From: JBCBDX01 sp039815825
GTDB lineage: Bacteria; Pseudomonadota; Alphaproteobacteria; Rhizobiales; Rhizobiaceae
Reading direction: 5' to 3'
NCBI GenBank assembly: GCA_039815825.1
Contig: JBCBYO010000001.1
Coordinates: forward strand, 62,001-126,000
DNA length: 64,000 bases
Shown here: piece by piece, positions 54,592-63,127 of the stretch
Numbering within the stretch: position 1 is the first letter of the stretch
Layout: every line of letters begins with the position of its first letter
Notes under the pieces: generated by a model
Database searches by the model: none
The model's input: only the letters and a program-made list of their open reading frames with translations
Told to the model about the DNA's origin: nothing
Program-made: the position numbers and the translations under genes

Positions 54592-55812
54592 ATGAAGCGA
54601 GTGGTAGTCACAGGAATGGGCATCGTGTCGTCGATTGGCGATGATATTCCACAAGTGCTTGAATCACTGAAAGAAGCGCGTTCCGGCATTACGGTTGCGC
54701 AAGTTTATGCCGATCGCGGCTTTCGCTGCCATGTTCATGGTGAGCCTAAACTCGATCCTTTCACGGTTTTGGATCGTCGTGAAGCACGGTTTTTGGCCAA
54801 AGGTTCCGCATGGAACTTCGTGGCGATGAAAGAAGCAATTGCTGACGCAAACCTCACTGAGGATCTAATCAGCAATGAGCGGACCGGTATCATTATGGGT
54901 TCCGGCGGGCCAAGCACACGCGTCATCGTGGAAGCGGCTGCCACAACAGAAGCCAACGGATCGCCAAAGCGTATTGGGCCGTTTGCGGTGCCTAAAGCAA
55001 TGTCCTCGACTGCCTCTGCAACGCTGGCAACGCCTTTTAAGATCAAGGGCGTGAATTACACCATCTCATCGGCTTGTGCGACGTCGAACCACTGCATCGG
55101 TAACGCCTATGAGACGATCCAGCTGGGCAAGCAGGATATCGTGTTTGCGGGTGGTTCGGAGGATCTGGACTGGACAATGTCCAACCTTTTCGACGCTATG
55201 GGCGCCATGTCATCAAAGCACAATGAAACGCCGGCAACAGCCTCTCGCGCTTATGATGTTTCACGCGATGGGTTCGTCATCGCCGGCGGTGCAGGCGTTT
55301 TGGTGCTGGAAGAGCTGGAGCATGCCAAGGCGCGCGGCGCGAAAATATATGGCGAGATTGTTGGTTATGGCGCCACATCTGATGGTTACGATATGGTTGC
55401 GCCATCGGGCGAAGGTGCTGTTCGATGCATGCGGCAAGCGCTGGCAACGGTCGATGGCAAAGTAACGTACATCAACACGCATGGCACATCTACGCCAGTT
55501 GGTGACACAAAGGAGGTCGAAGCGATCCGCGAAGTCTTCGCCGATGACATTCCGCATATTTCATCTACCAAATCTCTGACCGGTCACTCACTCGGCGCGA
55601 CCGGTGTTCAAGAGAGCATCTACACGCTTTTGATGATGAACAACCGTTTCGTATGCGAGAGCGCGCACATCACTGAAATTGATCCCGAATTTGCTGACCT
55701 GCCAATCGCACGGTCACGGATCGATGATGTCGACTTTGATGTGGCGATCACCAACTCGTTTGGCTTTGGCGGCACAAACGCCACACTTGCATTTAGCACC
55801 TATAAGGACTGA
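54592..55812 (+). CDS. fabB: 3-oxoacyl-ACP synthase I
   Basis: A 406-residue condensing enzyme that elongates the cis-unsaturated product of FabA. The Cys-His-His triad is seen in ISSACATSNHCIGNA, YINTHGTSTPVGD and KSLTGHSLGATG. The start MKRVVVTGMG (54592) has GGGA at a good distance; ATG two codons upstream is also possible. The gap to fabA is 32 nt. Confidence 0.97.
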   Translation: MKRVVVTGMGIVSSIGDDIPQVLESLKEARSGITVAQVYADRGFRCHVHGEPKLDPFTVLDRREARFLAKGSAWNFVAMKEAIADANLTEDLISNERTGIIMGSGGPSTRVIVEAAATTEANGSPKRIGPFAVPKAMSSTASATLATPFKIKGVNYTISSACATSNHCIGNAYETIQLGKQDIVFAGGSEDLDWTMSNLFDAMGAMSSKHNETPATASRAYDVSRDGFVIAGGAGVLVLEELEHAKARGAKIYGEIVGYGATSDGYDMVAPSGEGAVRCMRQALATVDGKVTYINTHGTSTPVGDTKEVEAIREVFADDIPHISSTKSLTGHSLGATGVQESIYTLLMMNNRFVCESAHITEIDPEFADLPIARSRIDDVDFDVAITNSFGFGGTNATLAFSTYKD

Positions 55813-55815
55813 CAC

Positions 55816-56628
55816 ATGATTTCCGATATCATGAAGGGCAAGCGCGGCCTCATTATGGGGGTCGCGAATAATCACTCAATTGCATGGGGCATTGCGAAAA
55901 CCCTGCACGACCATGGCGCCGAGCTGGCCTTTACCCACCAGGGTGAAGCCCTTGGCAAACGGGTTAAACCATTGGCGGAAAGCGTGGGCTCTGACATTGT
56001 GCTGCCCTGCGATGTGGAAGATGTCGAGTCAGTCAAAGCAGTCTTTGATGCGCTTAAGGAACGCTGGGGGACCATTGATTTTGTGGTTCACGCGATTGGA
56101 TTTTCGGACAAATCGGAACTCAAAGGTCGGTTTGTGGATGCCACGACGAGAGAGAATTTTGTCCGCACCATGATAATCTCCGCGCACTCATTCACAGAAG
56201 TTGCGCAATTTGCCATGCCACTCATGCCCAATGGTGGCTCTCTATTGACGCTTACCTACGGCGGTTCTGTGCGCGTCATGCCGAACTATAATGTTATGGG
56301 CGTGGCAAAAGCAGCGCTTGAATCAATCACCCGCTATCTGGCCGAGGATCTTGGTGAACAAGGCATACGCGTGAACGCAATATCAGCAGGACCGATGCGT
56401 ACTTTGGCCGGTGCAGGCATTAGCGACGCGCGTGCCATGTTCAACTTCCAGAAAGAAAACGCGCCGCTGCGCCGCACTGTTACGTTGGATGAAGTGGGTG
56501 GTTCGGCTTGTTATCTGCTATCTGACCTATCGGGCGGTGTAACTGGCGAAATTCATTATGTGGATAGCGGCTACAACATTATCTCGATGCCAAAACCGGA
56601 CAATTTGAACGCCACTGGTCAGGACTGA
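55816..56628 (+). CDS. fabI: Enoyl-ACP reductase (NADH)
   Basis: A 270-residue short-chain reductase-like enzyme. The nucleotide motif is GLIMGVANNHSIAWGIAKTL; the active Tyr/Lys pair is in MPNYNVMGVAKAALES, and GIRVNAISAGPMRTLAGAGI follows. This is the enzyme type inhibited by triclosan. The gap to fabB is 3 nt, so the operon is tight. Confidence 0.96.
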   Translation: MISDIMKGKRGLIMGVANNHSIAWGIAKTLHDHGAELAFTHQGEALGKRVKPLAESVGSDIVLPCDVEDVESVKAVFDALKERWGTIDFVVHAIGFSDKSELKGRFVDATTRENFVRTMIISAHSFTEVAQFAMPLMPNGGSLLTLTYGGSVRVMPNYNVMGVAKAALESITRYLAEDLGEQGIRVNAISAGPMRTLAGAGISDARAMFNFQKENAPLRRTVTLDEVGGSACYLLSDLSGGVTGEIHYVDSGYNIISMPKPDNLNATGQD

Positions 56629-56695
56629 TAAACCATCCCGCTGAACGCGTAATTAAACAACCCTTGATAGCCTGATACGGACTACAGGGGGTCAC

Positions 56696-58285
56696 ATGCT
56701 TGTTCGCGGTGTAGAGAAACGGTCAAAACGTCTTCGGTTATACTCTATTTTCTCTGCTGGTTTTGGCGGCTGTATGCTGGCCGTCTGGGCGATGCAGTTT
56801 GGTGGTTTGGCTGGGATTGGGGCGATCAACCTTAATATTCTTGCCATAATTACAGCCGGCCTGACGACGCTGGCCGCGTCGGGCGCAGTCTTAGCCTATT
56901 TTGCCGGCGGAGATGATGTCATAACCGCAGTGGAAGCGGCGGCGTTGCATGACGCACCTACTGGCCTTTTGTCTTCTGCGGGTTTGCGCGCCGGACTACC
57001 CAGCTACTGCGAAGAAGTGGAAAATGAGCCAAGTCTCGATGCGACCTACATCATCAGCATTGAATTTACGGGTCTTCGGCAGATCAACGAGTACTTTTCA
57101 GATGAGACGGGCGACATAATCTTGCGTTCGATTGCCGCGCGCCTACGCTCGGTGGTTGGAAACGCCGGCCCCATTGGCAGAACGACCGGGGGCGAATTCG
57201 TGGTGTTTTTGAACACAGGTCAAGATTTGGCGGAGATACATGCGGCTGTAAACGGCGTTATGCGTATTCTCAATCAACCGATCAAAGTTCGCGGAATGGT
57301 GCATCCGGCTTATTGTAGCTGCGGAGTCGCTTTGGTTTCATCCAAGAGCGTGCCATTTGATCGCGCACTGAGATCGGCAAACGTTGCCAGGTCAAATGCC
57401 GCGGAGGCTGGCCTTGGCACCTGGGCGCTTTATCACCCCGAGATGGGCGAAGCTGCGACATATAATCGATGGCTGAAAACGGAACTCTCCGGTGCAATTG
57501 AACGCAACGAGCTGAGCCTTGTTTACCAGCAGCAATGCGATGCGAACAGCAACACCGTTGTCGGCTACGAAGCACTGCTGCGGTGGAACCATTGGCGGAT
57601 CGGCGCCATCCCACCTGCTGACTTTATTCCGGTCGCGGAGCAAAGTGGTCTCATCTACCAGATCGGCGAATGGGTCATGCGCCGCGCCTGTTCAAACACC
57701 AAGCACATTCCAGGCGACGTTAAAGTGTCAATCAACGTCTCCAACCTCCAGCTGGAACAGCCTGATTTCGTCTACATGATGGAAAACATCCTGCGCAAAG
57801 AGAATGTCGATACCAGCCGCATCGAGTTGGAGATGACGGAATCGGTGTTAGCCAGCAACTCCAAACGCGTGCGTGAACATCTGGCTTGGGTAAAAGAACG
57901 TGGCATTTCGGTGGCAATTGATGATTTCGGCACGGGTTATTCAAACTTGAGCATGCTCGCAGGATTTTCGTTTGACCGTTTGAAAATCGACAAATCCTTC
58001 ATCGATCGCTTGGACGAGCGTGGCAAGTTTGGCCCCATGGTTGCTGCCATCGTGAACCTTGCGCATACACTCGGCGCGACGACAGTGGCAGAAGGCGTTG
58101 AGAATGAAGTGCAAGCAACGCTTGTCAAAGCTGCTGGTTGTAACATTATACAGGGATATCTCTACGGACGCCCCAAACCGCTCGAAGAGATCATCGCGGA
58201 AAACGACAATTCGGCGCCAGTGATCGCCATTGACAACAAAATCCTTCTATCGAAGGGCCGTGAACAGCTTGAAGCGGTTGTTTGA
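56696..58285 (+). CDS. GGDEF-EAL protein, probable c-di-GMP phosphodiesterase
   Basis: 529 residues. Two membrane segments (about 16-40 and 44-72) are followed directly by a GGDEF domain (about 85-235) whose signature reads GRTTGGEF, so cyclase activity is unlikely. The EAL domain (about 255-500) looks complete: YEALLRW, SINVSNLQL, IELEMTES, AIDDFGTGYSN, LKIDKSF, VAEGVE and QGYLYGRP. It should hydrolyse c-di-GMP, perhaps with GTP tuning by the degenerate domain. A near-CtrA box (TTAA-N7-TTGA, 56653-56667) precedes it. Confidence 0.92.
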   Translation: MLVRGVEKRSKRLRLYSIFSAGFGGCMLAVWAMQFGGLAGIGAINLNILAIITAGLTTLAASGAVLAYFAGGDDVITAVEAAALHDAPTGLLSSAGLRAGLPSYCEEVENEPSLDATYIISIEFTGLRQINEYFSDETGDIILRSIAARLRSVVGNAGPIGRTTGGEFVVFLNTGQDLAEIHAAVNGVMRILNQPIKVRGMVHPAYCSCGVALVSSKSVPFDRALRSANVARSNAAEAGLGTWALYHPEMGEAATYNRWLKTELSGAIERNELSLVYQQQCDANSNTVVGYEALLRWNHWRIGAIPPADFIPVAEQSGLIYQIGEWVMRRACSNTKHIPGDVKVSINVSNLQLEQPDFVYMMENILRKENVDTSRIELEMTESVLASNSKRVREHLAWVKERGISVAIDDFGTGYSNLSMLAGFSFDRLKIDKSFIDRLDERGKFGPMVAAIVNLAHTLGATTVAEGVENEVQATLVKAAGCNIIQGYLYGRPKPLEEIIAENDNSAPVIAIDNKILLSKGREQLEAVV

Positions 58286-59245
58286 TTGGATCTCGGTCCA
58301 GCTCTTAAAAGACCGCTCCAAAACCTGTTCATAGGGTAGTTGGCGATTTGCTACCATGAAGAGGCGGCCGCGCGGGACAAGTGTCTGCGCAGCCTTTTCA
58401 ATAAACGAAATGCCCAAATCCACGTTCGTGGCGTGATCGCTATGAAAGGGTGGGTTCATGATGATCGTGTCATAACTATGCGGCGGTGCTTCACGGGCCA
58501 AATCGAGCCAACAGGTCGTAACATGCGCATTTGGGTGATGCGAAAGCAGGTTATTCTTAGCTGCGTTCAATGATGGCGCATGGGCATCGATAAGCGCGAT
58601 ACTTTCCGCTTGTGCGCGGTTTAGCGCCTCAACAGACAAATAGCCCCAGCCACAGCCAAAATCGGCCAGTTTGCCCAGATTGCCGCCCGGCAAATGCGCG
58701 GCGAGCAAGGCTGAACCTTGATCGATTTCCTGGTGGGAAAACATGCCAGGCGCGGTACTGAACCCCGCAATCGAATTTGCCATTGTTGGCACTTCAAGGC
58801 CGGTATTTGGGGCCGCCATGACAGTGAAAACCTGCCAATGGGATTTTGAAAAAGCGCTGACGATATCTAATCGTTCTCCGACCCATTTCTTGATCGAGGC
58901 TGCACCCACTCGCTTGTGTCCACCTATAACAATTGGCCCGCCCGGCGTAACGGTGCGCATCGCTCGCGCAATGTCTGCCTGAGCCTCAGCGCGGTGCTTG
59001 CTCAGCGTAACAAACGCAATACTGTAAGGATCAGTTCGCATCGGCAGGGTGTCGGCCACCTCATATCCAGCGTTCTCCAGATCAAGATAACGGTCCCGCC
59101 AAGCCTGCACGCAGGATAGCCGTTTACGCCAATTGGCGTGGTCGACACCTTGCGGTAGTTCCGCATTGAAAAAAACACCACGCCCTTCCGGCAGGTCAGC
59201 ATGCCCCATCTCAAAGGGCAACAGCAACGGTGTCACAAACGCCAT
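58247..59245 (-). CDS. RsmC-like class I methyltransferase
   Basis: A 332-residue protein with the two-domain layout of RsmC (16S rRNA guanine-N2 methyltransferase): a degenerate N-terminal copy and a C-terminal catalytic copy with LADFGCGWGYLSVEALNR and IIMNPPFHSDHATN. VPRGRLFMVANRQLPYEQVL closes the domain. I start at ATG 59245 because the upstream candidate at 59266 falls in the pnp terminator. Its last 39 nt overlap the end of the EAL gene tail to tail. Confidence 0.82.
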   Translation of the reverse strand: MAFVTPLLLPFEMGHADLPEGRGVFFNAELPQGVDHANWRKRLSCVQAWRDRYLDLENAGYEVADTLPMRTDPYSIAFVTLSKHRAEAQADIARAMRTVTPGGPIVIGGHKRVGAASIKKWVGERLDIVSAFSKSHWQVFTVMAAPNTGLEVPTMANSIAGFSTAPGMFSHQEIDQGSALLAAHLPGGNLGKLADFGCGWGYLSVEALNRAQAESIALIDAHAPSLNAAKNNLLSHHPNAHVTTCWLDLAREAPPHSYDTIIMNPPFHSDHATNVDLGISFIEKAAQTLVPRGRLFMVANRQLPYEQVLERSFKSWTEIQSNNRFKLFTALR

Positions 59246-59264
59246 GGCTAAAACATCAAACTCC

Positions 59265-59299
59265 AAAAAAAACGCGGAGCCGATAAACGACCCCGCGTT
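59265..59299 (-). terminator. Terminator of pnp
   Basis: The 7-bp stem AACGCGG / CCGCGTT is followed on the minus strand by a run of eight T residues, 27 nt past the pnp stop. Confidence 0.88.
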
Positions 59300-59325
59300 G
59301 AGTTTTTAGCAAAGCGGGTTACCGA

Positions 59326-61455
59326 CTAGTCGGCCGCTTCGTCTTTCTTGATCTCTTGACCGGTCTCTTGGTCGACAACTTTCATGGACAAGCGCACTTT
59401 GCCGCGCTCGTCAAAACCCATCAATTTGACCCAAACCTTGTCGCCTTCTTTGACAACATCGGTGGTCTTGCCAACACGCTCATTAGCGAGCTGGGAAATG
59501 TGTACCAAGCCGTCTTTCGGGCCGAAGAAATTGACGAAAGCGCCGAAGTCAGCCGTTTTCACAACGGTGCCCTCATAGATCACGCCAACTTCTGGTTCAG
59601 CGACGATTGTGTGGATCCAATGCTTGGCGGCGTCGATTTCCTTGGCGGAAGAGGAAGCAATTTTAACCTGACCGTCATCTTCAATGGAGATTTTGGCGCC
59701 AGTCTTCTCAACGATCTCGCGGATAACCTTGCCGCCGGAACCGATCACATCACGGATCTTGTCGACAGGGATTTGCATCTGCTCGATGCGTGGTGCGAAC
59801 TCACCCAGCTCGTTGCGGCTTTCAGACAAAGCCTTGGCCATTTCGCCCAGAATATGCACACGTCCGTCTTTGGCCTGTGCCAACGCGATTTTCATGATCT
59901 CTTCCGTGATGCCATCGATTTTGATGTCCATCTGAAGTGACGTGATGCCGTCTTCGGTACCGGCCACTTTAAAGTCCATATCACCGAGATGGTCTTCGTC
60001 GCCAAGGATATCGGAAAGAACAGCGAAATCATCGCCTTCCTTGATCAAGCCCATCGCAATACCGGCAACTGGTGCTTTCAATGGAACGCCTGCGTCCATC
60101 AATGAAAGAGACGTACCGCAGACGGTTGCCATGGAAGACGAACCGTTGGATTCGGTGATCTCTGACACCACACGCATCGTGTATGGGAACTCTTCAGCCG
60201 ATGGCAGGAGCGGATGCACCGCGCGCCACGCCAGCTTGCCGTGACCGATTTCGCGGCGGCCCGGTGAACCCATGCGGCCAGCCTCACCCACAGAGTAAGG
60301 CGGGAAGTTGTAGTGCAGCAGGAATGTTTCTTTGCGTGTACCGGTCAGCTCGTCGATGAATTGTTCATCTTCGCCAGTACCCAATGTCGCAACGACCATC
60401 GCTTGTGTCTCACCACGGGTGAAGACCGCAGAACCGTGTGTGCGTGGGAAAACGCCCACTTCTGAAACGATTGGGCGAACCGTTGACAGGTCACGACCAT
60501 CGATACGTTCACCGGTCTTAATGATGTTGCCACGGACCACAGAGGCCTGAAGGGACTTAAAGACCGCTTTTAGCTGTTCAGGAGCCCAAACCGGATCTTC
60601 TGCACCTTCGGGATAAAGTGTTTCAAAGACCTTGGTCATAGCTGCGTCGATGGCAGTATAACGTGCTGTCTTGTCGGTGATTTTGTAAGCTTCGAGCAGC
60701 TCGTCAGCGATAAGGCCGGACATGGTTGCTTCAAGCTCAGACAAATCTTCCGGCTGGAAATCACGCGGCTCTTTGGCTGCTACTTCCGCCAGAGATACAA
60801 TTGCCTTGATTACCGGCTGGAACGCTTTCTGGCCGAATACAACAGCGCCGAGCATGATGTCTTCGTCAAGTTCTTGCGCTTCGGATTCAACCATCAAAAC
60901 AGCATCTGTCGTACCGGCAACAACCAAGTCGAGCGATGTTTCTTCCATCTCGTCAATATGAGGGTTCAGCACATATTCGCCGTTGATATAGCCAACCCGC
61001 GCCGCGCCAATTGGGCCCATGAAAGGAACGCCAGAGAGCGTCAACGCAGCTGATGCGCCAACCATGGCGACCATGTCGGGGTTATTTTCCAGATCGTGCT
61101 GGAGAACGGTCAGAACGACTTGTGTCTCGTTCTTGTATCCATCCGCAAAAAGCGGGCGGATCGGGCGGTCGATCAAGCGAGACGTCAGCGTCTCGTTTTC
61201 CGATGGACGGCCCTCACGTTTGAAGTAACCGCCAGGAATTTTACCGGCTGCAAATGCCTTTTCCTGGTAGTTGACGGTCAGTGGAAAGAAGTCCTGACCG
61301 GGTTTTGCGTCTTTGGCAGAAACGACTGTCGCGAGCACAACTGTCTCGCCATAGGTTGCCAGCACAGCGCCGTCAGCCTGACGGGCGATCTTGCCGGTTT
61401 CGAGAATGAGCGGACGCCCACCCCAGTCGATTTCAACTTTGTGATGTTCGAACAT
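59326..61455 (-). CDS. pnp: Polynucleotide phosphorylase
   Basis: A 709-residue 3'-5' exoribonuclease of the degradosome. Two RNase PH domains (the first with ETGKIARQADGAV, the second with GRDLSTVRPI and GEDEQFIDELTGTRKETF in part) are followed by KH (IRDVIGSGGKVIREI) and S1 (GVIYEGTVVKTADFGAFVNF-type) domains. The start is MFEHHKVEIDWGG at 61455, with an AGGACAAG site; the frame is open 56 codons further but without support. It follows rpsO as usual. Confidence 0.97.
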   Translation of the reverse strand: MFEHHKVEIDWGGRPLILETGKIARQADGAVLATYGETVVLATVVSAKDAKPGQDFFPLTVNYQEKAFAAGKIPGGYFKREGRPSENETLTSRLIDRPIRPLFADGYKNETQVVLTVLQHDLENNPDMVAMVGASAALTLSGVPFMGPIGAARVGYINGEYVLNPHIDEMEETSLDLVVAGTTDAVLMVESEAQELDEDIMLGAVVFGQKAFQPVIKAIVSLAEVAAKEPRDFQPEDLSELEATMSGLIADELLEAYKITDKTARYTAIDAAMTKVFETLYPEGAEDPVWAPEQLKAVFKSLQASVVRGNIIKTGERIDGRDLSTVRPIVSEVGVFPRTHGSAVFTRGETQAMVVATLGTGEDEQFIDELTGTRKETFLLHYNFPPYSVGEAGRMGSPGRREIGHGKLAWRAVHPLLPSAEEFPYTMRVVSEITESNGSSSMATVCGTSLSLMDAGVPLKAPVAGIAMGLIKEGDDFAVLSDILGDEDHLGDMDFKVAGTEDGITSLQMDIKIDGITEEIMKIALAQAKDGRVHILGEMAKALSESRNELGEFAPRIEQMQIPVDKIRDVIGSGGKVIREIVEKTGAKISIEDDGQVKIASSSAKEIDAAKHWIHTIVAEPEVGVIYEGTVVKTADFGAFVNFFGPKDGLVHISQLANERVGKTTDVVKEGDKVWVKLMGFDERGKVRLSMKVVDQETGQEIKKDEAAD

Positions 61456-61638
61456 ATCTTGTCCTATATGTGCGCGTGCACCATCAGCGTGGCTGCCAAC
61501 GCGCGGGTTCAGTTCCAGATCTGATCCCGGGCAAGACAATTGGATGCTTGGGTTTAGCGCTCCAGCGCCACAAGCAGCCGACAATCCTGCCCCGCGGTCA
61601 TATCCATTCTCGGTCAGCTTCATACCGACCTAAAGAAA

Positions 61639-61658
61639 CGGCGCGGTTATCCGCGCCG
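61639..61658 (-). terminator. Hairpin after rpsO
   Basis: The perfect 8-bp stem CGGCGCGG / CCGCGCCG with a 4-nt loop is followed on the minus strand by TTTCTTTA. It lies 9 nt past the rpsO stop and probably acts as a partial terminator or processing site between rpsO and pnp. Confidence 0.75.
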
Positions 61659-61667
61659 TATCAAGAC

Positions 61668-61937
61668 TTAGCGGCGGATGCCCAGCTCAGCAATCAGCTT
61701 TTGATAGCGGGCTTCTTCCTTGCCTTTGACATAGTCCAGCAGCTTACGACGCTGGGATACCATCTTCAAAAGACCACGACGAGAGTGATTGTCTTTCTTA
61801 TGGCCTTTGAAATGTTCTGTCAGATTGTTGATCCGTTCGGTCAAAACCGCGACTTGGACTTCCGGAGAACCGGTGTCACCAGCTTTGGTGGCGAATTTCT
61901 GGATCAGCTCGGCTTTACGCTCAGCAGTAATCGACAT
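61668..61937 (-). CDS. rpsO: 30S ribosomal protein S15
   Basis: An 89-residue protein that binds the central domain of 16S rRNA. MSITAERKAELI, GSPEVQVAVLTERI, HKKDNHSRRGLL and the SQRRKLLDYVKG segment are standard. It is followed by pnp. The 5' leader is about 100 nt long and contains a GAAA-capped hairpin. Confidence 0.98.
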   Translation of the reverse strand: MSITAERKAELIQKFATKAGDTGSPEVQVAVLTERINNLTEHFKGHKKDNHSRRGLLKMVSQRRKLLDYVKGKEEARYQKLIAELGIRR

Positions 61938-62007
61938 CGGACTTCCTTTCTTATCTTTTCTGAAGGTGAGACGCCCGTGCCGGGATGTCGTCCAGCAGGG
62001 GCCAAAT

Positions 62008-62023
62008 TCGCTGTTTCCAGCGA
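62008..62023 (-). other. GAAA-tetraloop hairpin in the rpsO leader
   Basis: On the minus strand TCGCTG-GAAA-CAGCGA forms a perfect 6-bp stem with a GNRA loop. S15 is known to repress its own message through leader RNA structures that differ between bacterial groups, so this may be part of such an element. Confidence 0.45.
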
Positions 62024-62042
62024 TGGGCGGGATATAGGATAT

Positions 62043-62048
62043 ATTATA
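62043..62048 (-). promoter_or_regulatory. -10 element of the rpsO promoter
   Basis: A perfect TATAAT on the minus strand, 106 nt before the rpsO start. No good -35 hexamer is seen at 17 bp, so it could be of extended type. It overlaps no gene. Confidence 0.4.
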
Positions 62049-62063
62049 CCAAAGCGCAAATGC

Positions 62064-62597
62064 CTATTTGTATGCCATGTTGGCGACCGGCGCGCCAATG
62101 GTACAGCACACCGAAATAATGCCTAAAACGGTAATGATAAGCCAAGCGCCGGCGCTCAACGCATAAATGCTGGCTACTGTAATGAGGCACGCAGCTGCAC
62201 CTGCACCAATCGCGCCGACCACCAAACCCGTCACAATGATCCCCCGCGCATTGATCAGCAGCATGAGACAAGTGTGGATGACAGCGATACCGAGGAGCGC
62301 AAATGCGATGCGGTGCTGAAGGAAACCGAGACCGTCTACCGGCGTCCAGGTCGTGTAAAGAGCATGCGCGAAGGCGATGCCGCAAAAGACTAGCCCGGCT
62401 TTGCCGACAATTTCGGTGCTGCGCCCAAAGAGCGACAACGCCGCCAACGCCACCAAACTATAAAATGATGCTGCGCCGGTGGTGACCAAGATCCGCCCGG
62501 TCCCTTGATCAAACGTTCCTGACATCAGTGCCGAAATCCCCAGAAAGCCGCTGGCGAACAGGAACAGCAAAAAGGAAACCAAAAACAGTCTGCGCAT
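62064..62597 (-). CDS. Polytopic membrane protein of unknown function
   Basis: A 177-residue protein with about six hydrophobic spans and few charged residues. HRIAFALLGIAVIHTC and the second TWTPVDGLGFL loop are distinctive. I do not recognise the family. ATG 62597 (MRRLFLVSFL) is preferred to a GTG five codons upstream. It sits alone between rpsO and the acetyltransferase gene. Confidence 0.65.
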   Translation of the reverse strand: MRRLFLVSFLLFLFASGFLGISALMSGTFDQGTGRILVTTGAASFYSLVALAALSLFGRSTEIVGKAGLVFCGIAFAHALYTTWTPVDGLGFLQHRIAFALLGIAVIHTCLMLLINARGIIVTGLVVGAIGAGAAACLITVASIYALSAGAWLIITVLGIISVCCTIGAPVANMAYK

Positions 62598-62659
62598 AGC
62601 GACACCCCGCACTTGCTGAGTGTCGTAGCAGCAAACGGCTAAAGAGGTCTGAACGGGCG

Positions 62660-63127
62660 CTAAATCACACGGGTCATGAAGTAGGAATGCGGGTCATCGC
62701 CATAATCCGCAAATGGCCCTGTCTCTCCAAATCCATAGCGGCGGTACAGTTCTTGGGCGGGCCGGAAATGTTCAGTCCGACCGGTTTCCAACGAAAGCCG
62801 CTCCATGCGGCGCGACCGAGCCTCATCCATTAACGTCTCGAGAAGTTTGCGCGCGATGCCCTGCCCGCGCCGTTCAGCCAGCGTATGCATGGATTTGATT
62901 TCACCCAACCCATCGCCATGGTCTTTCAGCGCGACACAGCCGACCAGATCATCGCCATCCCATGCTGCCCAGAAGGTGATTTCCGGCACCCGCAACCCGT
63001 CAATGTCGAGCGCGTAGACGCTTTCCGCAGGCGTAATGGAGTGCATATGATCCAGGTGCCGCTGCAGCAGCGACGCTATTTCGGGTCCCGACAAATCGTC
63101 TTTCTGGATGGTGATGGTATCAGCCAT
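62660..63127 (-). CDS. GNAT family N-acetyltransferase
   Basis: A 155-residue acetyltransferase. Motif A is IKSMHTLAERRGQGIARKLLETLMDEA, given here in parts: the acetyl-CoA loop is RRGQGIARKL. LSLETG and LYRRYGFGETGPF complete the fold. The substrate is unknown. The start ATG 63127 (MADTITIQKDD) overlaps the aldehyde dehydrogenase stop region by 8 nt, so the two are co-transcribed. Confidence 0.9.
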   Translation of the reverse strand: MADTITIQKDDLSGPEIASLLQRHLDHMHSITPAESVYALDIDGLRVPEITFWAAWDGDDLVGCVALKDHGDGLGEIKSMHTLAERRGQGIARKLLETLMDEARSRRMERLSLETGRTEHFRPAQELYRRYGFGETGPFADYGDDPHSYFMTRVI

